From an uncultured Blautia sp. (GTDB lineage: Bacteria; Bacillota_A; Clostridia; Lachnospirales; Lachnospiraceae): 36,507 bases of DNA. The position numbers and the translations under genes are program-made. Of this stretch, positions 17,751-25,161 are shown one piece after another. The notes beneath the pieces are model-generated. The model was not told the DNA's origin and searched no databases. It saw only the letters and a program-made list of their open reading frames with translations. Position 1 is the first letter of the stretch; every line of letters begins with the position of its first letter. The DNA is taken from the NCBI GenBank assembly GCA_905209435.1, contig CAJLTE010000023.1, forward strand, positions 1-36,507, given 5' to 3'.

Positions 17751-19031
17751 ATGAACAACAAACAGACATTTGCACTTAAAGGAACAATCTGCTACAGCAG
17801 TTCCCAGACAGAGCTCTCTATTACTGAGAAGGGCTATCTGGTCTGTGAAGATGGACGCTGTATCGGGGTATTTAAAGAACTCCCTGAGAAGTATACAGAA
17901 ATTGAATGTACAGATTTCGGCGATGAGCTTATTATTCCAGGTCTGACAGACCTGCATCTTCATGCTCCGCAGTATACCTTCCGTTCTTCCGGCATGGATC
18001 TGGAACTGCTGGACTGGCTGAATACTTATACGTTCCCACAGGAAGCACGTTATGCAGATACGGAATTTGCAAAAGAGGCTTATTCTATTTTTGTTGAAGA
18101 TATGAAAAAAAGCCCTAATACAAGAGCATGCATTTTCGGAACGCTTCATGTTCCTGCTACTGAAATTCTGATGGAACAACTTGATAAAACAGGAATGAAG
18201 ACCATGGTCGGTAAAGTAAATATGGACCGGAATGGTTCTCCTGAATTGCAGGAAGAAAGCGCTCAGGCTTCTGCAGATGCAACTGTTAAATGGCTTGAGG
18301 ATACACTTACAAAATTTGAAAATGTAAAACCGATCCTTACTCCGCGATTTACTCCGTCCTGTTCTGATGAGCTGATGGAGAAACTTTCTGAGATTCAGAA
18401 GAAGTATCATCTGCCTATGCAGTCTCACCTTTCTGAGAATTTCGGTGAAATTGCCTGGGTGCAGGAACTTTGTCCAAATACACATTTTTATGGAGAAGCA
18501 TATAGCCAGTTTGATCTTTTCGGCGGCGATTGTCCAACGATCATGGCTCATTGTGTTCACTCCTCAGATGAAGAAATTGCCCTTATGAAAAAGCAGGGCG
18601 TTTACATTGCACATTGTCCACAGTCCAATACAAATCTCTCTTCAGGTATTTCTCCTGCGAGACGCTATCTGGATGAAGGTTTACATATCGGACTGGGATC
18701 TGACATTGCAGGAGGAACTTCCGTTTCTATTCTGCGTGCCATGGCTGATGCCATTCAGGTTTCCAAACTGTACTGGCGGCTGGTTGATTCTTCCATGAAG
18801 CCGCTTACTCTTGAAGAAGCCTTTTATATGGGAACAGAAGGCGGCGGCTCCTTCTTTGGAAAAGTCGGAAGTTTTAAGGAAGGTTATGAGTTTGATGCAG
18901 TCGTACTCAATGACAGTACCATCCCAACCCCTTTGAAACTTTCTCCAAAAGACAGACTGGAAAGACTGGTCTATCTTTCCGACGACCGTAACATTACCGC
19001 CAAGTATGTAGCTGGCAGGAAGATTCTGTAA
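17751..19031 (+). CDS. guaD: Guanine deaminase (amidohydrolase family)
   Basis: A zinc amidohydrolase of about 426 residues that turns guanine into xanthine and ammonia. Metal and substrate residues are in GLTDLHLHAPQY near 67, QSHLSEN near 225, MAHCVHSSDEE near 265 and GLGSDIAGGTSVSILRAM near 317. The LHLHAPQY and SHLSEN motifs are those of GuaD rather than of atrazine-type or SAH deaminases. The ATG at 17751 has AGAAGG eight bases upstream; an ATG at 17745 would be too close. It lies behind the guanine riboswitch and 167 bp before a purine permease, so guanine supply controls both. The 19032-19198 gap shows no clear signal. Confidence 0.93.
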   Translation: MNNKQTFALKGTICYSSSQTELSITEKGYLVCEDGRCIGVFKELPEKYTEIECTDFGDELIIPGLTDLHLHAPQYTFRSSGMDLELLDWLNTYTFPQEARYADTEFAKEAYSIFVEDMKKSPNTRACIFGTLHVPATEILMEQLDKTGMKTMVGKVNMDRNGSPELQEESAQASADATVKWLEDTLTKFENVKPILTPRFTPSCSDELMEKLSEIQKKYHLPMQSHLSENFGEIAWVQELCPNTHFYGEAYSQFDLFGGDCPTIMAHCVHSSDEEIALMKKQGVYIAHCPQSNTNLSSGISPARRYLDEGLHIGLGSDIAGGTSVSILRAMADAIQVSKLYWRLVDSSMKPLTLEEAFYMGTEGGGSFFGKVGSFKEGYEFDAVVLNDSTIPTPLKLSPKDRLERLVYLSDDRNITAKYVAGRKIL

Positions 19032-19198
19032 CTGCAGGAAATACAGATTCCGGTGATGTTTTTCTAAGATGATTATTCCAGGAGTTTCACCCTGTTTTTT
19101 CGGGACGGTCATCTGAACCATCACAATATAGCCGGCAATTGTTACTGTTCACTTCATACACAGTAGCAGCAATTTTAAAATCAAAAGGGGGAAGGATT

Positions 19199-20575
19199 AT
19201 GAACCTTGACAAAATGTTTCATCTCAAAGAGAACCACACTGATGTAAAGACGGAAGTCATGGCAGGTATTACCACCTTCATGACAATGGCCTACATTCTG
19301 GCCGTTAACCCAAATATTCTGGAAGCATCCGGCATGGACAGAGGGGCTGTTTTTACAGCAACCGCACTGTCATCCTTTATTGCCACCTGCCTGATGGCAC
19401 TGCTTTCTAACTACCCATTCGTTCTTGCACCGGGCATGGGCTTAAATGCTTACTTTGCATACACGGTTGTTCTCGGCATGGGATACAGCTGGCAGCAGGC
19501 ACTGGCAGCCGTATTTGTAGAAGGTATTATTTTTATCCTGTTATCACTCACCAATGTGCGTGAGGCAATTTTTAATGCAATTCCAATGAACCTGAAACAT
19601 GCAGTATCCGTTGGTATCGGACTTTTCATTACTTTTATCGGACTGCAGAACGCGAAAATCGTAGTCAACAATGACTCCACTCTGGTAAGCGTATTTTCCT
19701 TTAAATCCTCCGTCTCCGGCGGTACATTTAACACAGAAGGAATCACAGTTCTTCTGGCACTGATCGGACTTCTGATCACTGCAGTTCTTCTTGTTAAAAA
19801 TGTAAAAGGAAATATCCTCTGGGGCATCCTGATCACATGGGGACTTGGAATCATCTGTCAGTTCCTCGGACTTTACAAACCGGATGCAGCAGCAGGCTGG
19901 TACAGCCTTCTGCCGGATTTCTCAAACGGAATCTCCATCCCAAGCATGGCTCCGACATTTATGAAAATGGATTTCTCTATCGTCTTTTCACTTGATTTCG
20001 TAGTCATCATGTTTGCATTCCTGTTTGTAGATATGTTCGATACACTTGGAACACTGATCGGTGTTGCTTCCAAAGCTGATATGCTTGACAAAGAAGGCAA
20101 ACTTCCAAACATCAAAGGTGCTCTTCTTTCTGACGCAGTAGGAACTACAGTAGGTGCTATGTGCGGTACTTCTACAGTTACTACTTTCGTAGAAAGCGCT
20201 TCCGGTGTTGCAGAAGGCGGACGTACAGGACTTACTTCTCTGGTAGCAGCTGTCCTCTTCGGATTATCACTGCTGTTATCCCCGATCTTCCTGGCAATTC
20301 CTTCATTTGCTACAGCACCTGCTCTGATCATCGTTGGTTTCCTGATGCTTACATCCGTAACCAAGATTGATTTCAACGATCTGACCGAAGCAATCCCGGC
20401 ATTTATCGCAATAATTGCAATGCCGTTCCTGTACAGCATTTCCGAAGGTATCTCCATGGGCGTTATCTCCTATGTGATCATCAACGTTGTTACAGGAAAA
20501 GCAAAAGAAAAGAAGATCAGCGCACTGATGTATGTGCTTGCTGTACTGTTCATCTTAAAATATATCTTTATCTGA
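19199..20575 (+). CDS. NCS2/AzgA-type guanine-hypoxanthine permease
   Basis: A polytopic membrane protein of about 458 residues in the nucleobase cation symporter-2 superfamily, AzgA branch (PbuG/PbuO-like). The N-terminus MFHLKENHTDVKTEVMAGITTFMTMAY, the motif PGMGLNAYFAY, the sodium/proton-binding FLFVDMFDTLGTLIGVA and the later GTSTVTTFVESASGVAEGGRTGLT are family marks. Twelve or more hydrophobic segments are visible. The chosen ATG follows AAAAGGGGGAAGG; earlier in-frame starts lack a ribosome site. Its place after guaD and the guanine riboswitch suggests uptake of guanine, hypoxanthine or xanthine. Confidence 0.93.
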   Translation: MNLDKMFHLKENHTDVKTEVMAGITTFMTMAYILAVNPNILEASGMDRGAVFTATALSSFIATCLMALLSNYPFVLAPGMGLNAYFAYTVVLGMGYSWQQALAAVFVEGIIFILLSLTNVREAIFNAIPMNLKHAVSVGIGLFITFIGLQNAKIVVNNDSTLVSVFSFKSSVSGGTFNTEGITVLLALIGLLITAVLLVKNVKGNILWGILITWGLGIICQFLGLYKPDAAAGWYSLLPDFSNGISIPSMAPTFMKMDFSIVFSLDFVVIMFAFLFVDMFDTLGTLIGVASKADMLDKEGKLPNIKGALLSDAVGTTVGAMCGTSTVTTFVESASGVAEGGRTGLTSLVAAVLFGLSLLLSPIFLAIPSFATAPALIIVGFLMLTSVTKIDFNDLTEAIPAFIAIIAMPFLYSISEGISMGVISYVIINVVTGKAKEKKISALMYVLAVLFILKYIFI

Positions 20576-20625
20576 TCTGAAATCAAAATTAAGATCAAAG
20601 ATTTACAACTACACACTTGCGAAAG

Positions 20626-20653
20626 AGAAGCCTCCTGCAGAGGCTTCTTTTTT
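20626..20653 (+). terminator. Terminator of the guaD-permease operon
   Basis: AGAAGCCTC and GAGGCTTCT form a perfect 9-bp stem with a 5-base loop, followed by a run of T. Confidence 0.88.
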
Positions 20654-20693
20654 GTTATCCCGAAATTTTCTTTCACTTTTTTTGTCTGTGATG

Positions 20694-20699
20694 TATAAT
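20694..20699 (+). promoter_or_regulatory. Possible -10 of the EamA transporter promoter
   Basis: A perfect TATAAT lies 136 bp before the EamA start, just past the upstream terminator. The matching -35 (TTTCAC at 20671-20676, 17 bp spacer) is weak. Confidence 0.35.
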
Positions 20700-20835
20700 T
20701 ATAAAAGTGTTTATTCATTTTATAAATCAGTTTAATACAGATAAGCCTGGCATCTCTGTCCACACTGACTGAATAAATATTTTGTTTTATCCATATTTTA
20801 TACATTACTATATTATAAGGAAGGATTACTCACTC

Positions 20836-21777
20836 ATGCAAAAACAACAAATACCTTTGAAAAATTCCTTACTCCTGCTTCTTGCAGCAATCATCTGGGG
20901 CATCGCTTTTGTAGCTCAAAGCGTAGGGATGGACTATGTCGGTGGCTTCACCTTTAATGCTGTCCGCTCCCTGATCGGAGCAGCTGTACTTGTTCCACTT
21001 ATCCTCGTTTTTGAATCAAAAAAATCCACTGACACCACAACTGCAAAAATTGCCAGCCATTCCAGGCCAACCAGCAATACTGTATCCTATATCCAAAAAC
21101 GAAAAGACCTGATCATCGGCGGCATTTCCTGTGGCATATGCCTCTGTCTGGCAAGCAACTTTCAGCAGTTCGGCATTAAATATACTTCTGTCGGAAAAGC
21201 CGGATTTATCACTGCCTGCTACATTGTAATCGTCCCGATCATCGGACTGTTTCTTGGAAAAAAATGCAGCAAATTTATCTGGGCTGCTGTTGGGATGGCG
21301 TTAATCGGACTTTATCTTCTGTGCATTACAGATGGATTCTCTATCGGAAAAGGTGACTTGCTCGTACTGGTCTGTGCATTCTTATTCTCCGTACATATCC
21401 TGGTCATCGACCACTTTTCTCCAAAAGTAGATGGCGTAAAACTTTCCTGTCTCCAGTTCCTGACTTGTGGAATCCTCTCCGGAATCCCTGCTCTACTGTT
21501 CGAACGCCCAAGTTTTTCCGCAATCTGTCAGGCATGGATGCCAATTCTCTACGCAGGTATCATGTCCTGCGGCGTAGCCTACACCTTACAGATCATCGGT
21601 CAGAAGAACATGAATCCAACTGTCGCATCCCTGATCCTCAGTCTGGAATCCTGCATTTCCGTCCTTGCCGGATGGGTACTCCTTGGTCAACAGTTAAGCA
21701 CAAGAGAAATCCTTGGATGTGTGATCATGTTTGCTGCGATCATCCTTGCGCAGCTTCCACAGAAACAGAACGCATAA
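20836..21777 (+). CDS. EamA-family (DMT superfamily) transporter
   Basis: A membrane protein of about 313 residues with ten hydrophobic segments in two EamA repeats. The first repeat begins LLLAAIIWGIAFVAQSVGMDYVGGFTFNAVRSLIGA. The second ends NMNPTVASLILSLESCISVLAGWVLLGQQLSTREILGCVIMFAAIILAQL. A charged loop of about 35 residues lies between the second and third helices. The family exports amino acids and other metabolites; the substrate here is unknown. The ATG at 20836 follows AAGGAAGG at slightly long spacing; an in-frame TTG at 20782 is less likely. It stands alone between two terminators. Confidence 0.88.
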   Translation: MQKQQIPLKNSLLLLLAAIIWGIAFVAQSVGMDYVGGFTFNAVRSLIGAAVLVPLILVFESKKSTDTTTAKIASHSRPTSNTVSYIQKRKDLIIGGISCGICLCLASNFQQFGIKYTSVGKAGFITACYIVIVPIIGLFLGKKCSKFIWAAVGMALIGLYLLCITDGFSIGKGDLLVLVCAFLFSVHILVIDHFSPKVDGVKLSCLQFLTCGILSGIPALLFERPSFSAICQAWMPILYAGIMSCGVAYTLQIIGQKNMNPTVASLILSLESCISVLAGWVLLGQQLSTREILGCVIMFAAIILAQLPQKQNA

Positions 21778-21802
21778 TACTCTGAAAACTTACTTAATTC
21801 GG

Positions 21803-21853
21803 GTCAAGCGGATATTCGCAATTGAAGCAGGGGACTTACTTGATTCGGTTAAA
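21803..21853. repeat. Dispersed repeat, short (deleted) copy
   Basis: GTCAAGCGGATATTCGCAA (21803-21821) equals 5345-5363 exactly, and the following segment to 21853 matches 5476-5507 apart from two changes. The 110-odd bp between those parts in the long copy are missing, and the joint falls at TTCGCAA, which flanks the missing part on both sides in the long copy. It looks like deletion between short direct repeats. Confidence 0.6.
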
Positions 21854-21873
21854 CAAGAATATCTGCAACTATC

Positions 21874-21917
21874 AAAGGGCGGCTGCTCCGTAATATTTTA
21901 CGAAACAGCCGCCCTTT
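21874..21917. terminator. Shared terminator between EamA and MntR-like genes
   Basis: AAAGGGCGGCTG (21874-21885) and CAGCCGCCCTTT (21906-21917) form a perfect 12-bp stem. The plus strand continues in TTATCTTATT, so it best serves the EamA gene, but it also lies 20 bp after the MntR-like stop and may work for both. Confidence 0.7.
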
Positions 21918-21936
21918 TATCTTATTCTTACTTTAC

Positions 21937-22317
21937 TTATTTAACCTCTCCCATCACTTTGTGGAAGTGTTCTTTTATTTTAGAAAAACTCTCATCACTC
22001 AGATCATGCTCTAACTTGCAGGCATCCTCTTTCGCAACCTCAGGACTTACACCAAGGTGTTCGAGCATCGTACTCAGCACTGTATGACGCTCATAAATGT
22101 GAACCGCAATTTCATTTCCCTTTTCAAGAAGTGTCACCGTACCATAACGGTCCATGGCAATATAACCATCTTCACGAAGCAGTTTCATCGCATGACTTAC
22201 ACTCGGTTTCGATACCCCAAGCATCGTTGCAATATCAATAGAACGAACCCCGTCCCCCTGTTTGGACAATACCAAAATGGCCTCTAAATAATCCTCCGCC
22301 GACTTTCTAATTTGCAT
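21937..22317 (-). CDS. DtxR/MntR-family metal-dependent repressor
   Basis: A 126-residue regulator with the two core domains of MntR and no SH3-like third domain. The winged helix (about 5-70) has the first metal ligands D9 and E12 in SAEDYLEAI and the recognition part VSKPSVSHAMKLLREDGYI. The dimerisation and metal domain (about 70-126) has IYERHTVLSTMLEHLGV and CKLEHDLSDE, which supply His/Glu ligands. The ligand set resembles Mn-sensing MntR more than Fe-sensing DtxR/IdeR, but the metal is not proven. The start follows GGGAGG. It has its own promoter; no manganese transporter is adjacent. Confidence 0.87.
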   Translation of the reverse strand: MQIRKSAEDYLEAILVLSKQGDGVRSIDIATMLGVSKPSVSHAMKLLREDGYIAMDRYGTVTLLEKGNEIAVHIYERHTVLSTMLEHLGVSPEVAKEDACKLEHDLSDESFSKIKEHFHKVMGEVK

Positions 22318-22342
22318 TCAAAATACCTCCCATATTGTACTT

Positions 22343-22371
22343 ATATTAACACAAAATGAAAGGAGTTTCAA
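22343..22371 (-). promoter_or_regulatory. Promoter of the MntR-like gene
   Basis: On the minus strand TTGAAA (22366-22371), 17 bp and TAATAT (22343-22348) lie just before the ribosome site of the MntR-like gene. This gives a short leader of about 20 bases. Confidence 0.65.
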
Positions 22372-22396
22372 TCGCTCTTCTTGAGAACAGTCGTCA

Positions 22397-22459
22397 TTAA
22401 CCGGCAACTCCATAATCCATCTCATCCATATCAAACCAACCTTTTACCGCCCGCTTCAT
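22397..22459 (-). CDS. Possible 20-residue small protein upstream of the MntR-like gene
   Basis: ATG at 22459 opens 20 codons (MKRAVKGWFD then MDEMDYGVAG) ending in TAA at 22397. AAAAGGAGT stands nine bases upstream, a ribosome site as good as that of any gene here. The product has a basic start, a hydrophobic WF pair and an acidic DMDEMD stretch. It ends 25 bp before the -35 of the MntR-like gene. I do not recognise a family. A chance ORF of this size is quite possible; the strong ribosome site is the main support. Confidence 0.4.
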   Translation of the reverse strand: MKRAVKGWFDMDEMDYGVAG

Positions 22460-22531
22460 ACAGCACCACTCCTTTTTTAACACTTCATTTTCCAAAGACA
22501 AAATATTTTTTCTCCCTCATACAATAAACCA

Positions 22532-22734
22532 GCGTATAAAAATATTTCATTTCAGGTGCATTTGCAGGATGCTTAGATATTCTTAGTCCTCAAAAATCTG
22601 CGTTATGAGCCTCCAGGGACACTGTCTGAGCGAAGCGAGTTTGTCCCTGAAGACTCATGCTTTTAGCAGATTTTTGAAGACTTAGAATATCTTAGCGTCC
22701 GAAACCGCACCTGAAATGAAATATTTTTATACGC
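22532..22734. repeat. Structured 203-bp element, copy B (28-bp perfect arms)
   Basis: The left arm 22532-22559 and right arm 22707-22734 are exactly complementary (28 of 28 bp). Inside, 22571-22602 pairs with 22667-22696 with C/T-type wobbles and T-T mismatches in CTTAG blocks. ATGAGCCTCCAGGGACA (22606-22622) pairs with TGTCCCTGAAGACTCAT (22643-22659). The tip CTGTCTGAGCGAAGCGAG (22623-22640) equals that of copy A. It shares the blocks GCATTTGCAGG, TGCGTTATG, CATGCTTTTAGCA and CGAAACCGC with copy A and has the same orientation. Both right ends are followed by GTCCC. It lies in the 22318-22815 gap, after the deoD terminator. Confidence 0.8.
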
Positions 22735-22753
22735 GTCCCAATTGAAAATAAAA

Positions 22754-22793
22754 AGCCCCCTGACCAGTATTCCCACATACCAGCCAAGGAGCT
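22754..22793 (-). terminator. deoD terminator
   Basis: On the minus strand AGCTCCTTGGCTGGTAT faces ATACTGGTCAGGGGGCT (17 bp with several G-T pairs), followed by TTTTATTT. It lies 22 bp after the deoD stop, between deoD and structured element B. Confidence 0.7.
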
Positions 22794-22815
22794 CCCCACT
22801 ATATCGGATTATCCC

Positions 22816-23520
22816 CTAAATACCTAAAGCAATCTCCATCATCTTATTAAATGAAGTCTGTCTGGCCTCCGCAGAAATCGCTTCCTCTCTGAACATATGA
22901 TCAGAAATAGTAAGAATACCCAGCGCTTCCTTACCGGCTCTTGCAGCATTCATAAACAGCGCCGCACATTCCATCTCTGCACAAAGAACTCCCATCTTTC
23001 TCCATGCCTTAGAACTTTCCGGATTATCACTGTAGAACACATCAGAAGATACAACCGTACCAACATGAACCGGAGTCCCCTGCTCTTTTGCCACTTCTAC
23101 TGCTCTCTCAACCAGACTGTAGCTTGCTGTCGGAGCAAATGTTCCAGGTAACTGATACTGGCTTCCATAATTGGAATCTGTGCATGCACTCATAGCAATC
23201 ACAACATCCATTACATTCACATCATCCTGTAAAGCACCTGCAGAACCAATACGTATGATCTTCTCTACATCATAGAAATTATAAAGCTCATAGCTGTAAA
23301 TACCCATAGACGGCATACCCATACCGCCACCCATAACGGATACCTGTTCTCCTTTATATGTTCCCGTATAACCGAACATATTTCTTACTGTGTTAAAGCA
23401 TACCGGATTCTCCAGATATGTTTCTGCGATATATTTCGCACGCAGCGGATCTCCCGGCATCAGAACTTTCTTTGCAATGTCACCTTTCTTTGCGGTGTTG
23501 TGTGGTGTTGGAATACACAT
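22816..23520 (-). CDS. deoD: Purine nucleoside phosphorylase, DeoD type
   Basis: A 234-residue hexameric-type purine nucleoside phosphorylase that splits inosine, guanosine and often adenosine with phosphate. It begins MCIPTPHNTAKKGDIAKKVLMPGDPLRAKYIAETYL-like as DeoD does, with phosphate-binding GDPLRA, MGMPSMGIYSYEL, IRIGSAGAL and the substrate-contacting MECAALFMNAAR. The catalytic Asp is in ISDHMF. Length is exact for the family. The ATG follows AAAGGAGGAAA. It comes 97 bp after an amidohydrolase gene of adenosine/SAH type on the same strand, so deaminated nucleosides may feed it. Confidence 0.96.
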   Translation of the reverse strand: MCIPTPHNTAKKGDIAKKVLMPGDPLRAKYIAETYLENPVCFNTVRNMFGYTGTYKGEQVSVMGGGMGMPSMGIYSYELYNFYDVEKIIRIGSAGALQDDVNVMDVVIAMSACTDSNYGSQYQLPGTFAPTASYSLVERAVEVAKEQGTPVHVGTVVSSDVFYSDNPESSKAWRKMGVLCAEMECAALFMNAARAGKEALGILTISDHMFREEAISAEARQTSFNKMMEIALGI

Positions 23521-23617
23521 AGTTATTTCCTCCTTTTTTGTTTTTTATCTCTATAGCAGTACTTTTGCCTGTCCACAAATGAACTCAAACATATTTTTTA
23601 CTGCCATGAATCACTGT

Positions 23618-24922
23618 TTAATAAGTAACTTCCGACTTACCTTTACCTCTCGCCAACAGCTCTTTCTGTAAACGAATTGCCTCTTTCAGCAACGCATCTG
23701 TGTCCATTTTCAGCTTTCCGTCATATTTCAGGAACTTACCTGCCACCATTGTATATTTTACATTCTGACTGTTGCTGCTGTAAAGGATGGATGAGATCGG
23801 ACTGTAAAATGGGAAAGTATCCGGCTGGTACAGATCCCAGATTACCAGATCCGCCGGTGCTCCCTCTTTCATTCTGCCACTTCCAAACGGAAATGCCTGG
23901 TGGCTTGCCATCAGATGCTTCCATATTTCCTCAGCTGTATACTCTGCAGAATTTCTGTCCTGATACTTGCCAAGCAGACCAAACAGTCTTGCCTGTTCCA
24001 TCGGATTCAATGTATTGGAACTTGCCGCACCGTCTGTTCCGAAACCATAATTTAACTTTTTATAATGATCAAAGAAACCACCCTTACCGGATGCCAGTTT
24101 CATATAAGTTTTCGGGCAGAATGCAAACCATGTATCATCTCTCAGATATTTCAGGTCATCCTCTTCGATCCATAAACCATGTCCAATCAGAACCTTACAA
24201 TCAAATCCGCCTGCTTCATGCAGGATTCCAAACGGAGTCATACCTGTTTCTTTTCTGGCTTTCTCTACCTGCACATCCTCTTCTGATACATGCAGATGAA
24301 TCGGCAGATCCAACTCCTTTGCCACATCAATAATCTCTTTCAGAGTCGGTGACGGGCAGGTATAGTTTGCATGTGGTCCCATATGGAAAGAAATCTTGTC
24401 AGAGTCATTTCTGTGCTCCTGGATAAACGCTTTCACCTGAGCCAGACGTTCATGGAAATCAGGTGTCATACCAAACAGCGTCGGTGCCAGGTCTCCGCGG
24501 ATTCCTGTCTCTTTCACTGCTTTCAACACCTGCTCTTCTCCGAAATAATGGTCAGCAAAAACTGTTACACCATTGTTGATCATCTCTGAGATTCCCATAA
24601 GAGTTCCGATATAAACATCGTCATCTGTCATCTTACTCTCATACGGCCAGATCATCTCATTAAACCAGGCATCCGCAGTTACATCCTCTGCAATTCCCTT
24701 AAATATATTCATAGCTGTATGTGTATGCAGATTCGCCAGACCCGGACTTACAAAATATCTGCTGCAGTCAATGATCTCATCTGCTGCTACGGAATGGTCA
24801 TCCTCACTCTCAGCTACAATCTTAAGGATTTTTCCATCTTTAATATATACATTCTGTTTCAGAGTACATTTCGCTTCTTCATCCAGAATTCCTGCACCCT
24901 GAAGTAAAATTGTTTTCTGCAT
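23618..24922 (-). CDS. MTA/SAH/adenosine-deaminase-type amidohydrolase
   Basis: A metal-dependent amidohydrolase of about 434 residues, of the 5-methylthioadenosine / S-adenosylhomocysteine deaminase group. Residues are GLANLHTHTAMNIFKGIAED near 63 (HxH), FHMGPHANYTCPS near 170, LHLHVSEEDVQVEKA near 200, IGHGLWIEEDD near 230 and FGTDGAASSNTLNPMEQARLF near 288. The GTDGAASSNTLN motif is the one seen in MTA/SAH deaminases. The ATG at 24922 follows AAAGGAGG; frames extending to 25003 have no ribosome site. It lies upstream of deoD and near a nucleoside importer. Adenosine could be the real substrate. Chlorohydrolase-like activities of this superfamily are less likely. Confidence 0.88.
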   Translation of the reverse strand: MQKTILLQGAGILDEEAKCTLKQNVYIKDGKILKIVAESEDDHSVAADEIIDCSRYFVSPGLANLHTHTAMNIFKGIAEDVTADAWFNEMIWPYESKMTDDDVYIGTLMGISEMINNGVTVFADHYFGEEQVLKAVKETGIRGDLAPTLFGMTPDFHERLAQVKAFIQEHRNDSDKISFHMGPHANYTCPSPTLKEIIDVAKELDLPIHLHVSEEDVQVEKARKETGMTPFGILHEAGGFDCKVLIGHGLWIEEDDLKYLRDDTWFAFCPKTYMKLASGKGGFFDHYKKLNYGFGTDGAASSNTLNPMEQARLFGLLGKYQDRNSAEYTAEEIWKHLMASHQAFPFGSGRMKEGAPADLVIWDLYQPDTFPFYSPISSILYSSNSQNVKYTMVAGKFLKYDGKLKMDTDALLKEAIRLQKELLARGKGKSEVTY

Positions 24923-24982
24923 AATTTCCTCCTTTCTGTATTGCCTGCAAAATCTATCTGTGATAGCATATTTAATAAATTC

Positions 24983-25126
24983 GTAACTGCTCAGTACCTT
25001 CACAGTTACGAGTCAAAATCCATCGAAAATCGCCTACAGCGATGGGATTTTGACTTGTATGTCTCGGGATTTTGGCATTATCATGCCAAAACACCTCGCG
25101 GAATAGTAGACTGCTGAATAGTTATA
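24983..25126. repeat. Hairpin-rich element between divergent genes
   Basis: Three stems stand in a row: GTAACTG/CAGTTAC (24983-25008), AGTCAAAATCC with GGATTTTGACT plus ATCG/CGAT (25011-25054), and TTTTGGCAT/ATGCCAAAA (25070-25090). The outer ends, TAACTGCTCAG and CTGAATAGTTA, are nearly complementary and could close the whole. It occupies the gap between the divergent amidohydrolase and PfkB genes. Only one copy is in this window. It has the look of a dispersed repeat, but that is a guess. Confidence 0.5.
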
Positions 25127-25161
25127 TAAATTCATATTTTCCATTCAAAGGAGCTCTTATC

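Noticed and set aside
17727..18560. 277-codon open frame on minus, opposite guanine deaminase
   Set aside because: The plus-strand gene has all catalytic motifs and a riboswitch. The minus frame has no recognisable domain and no ribosome site.
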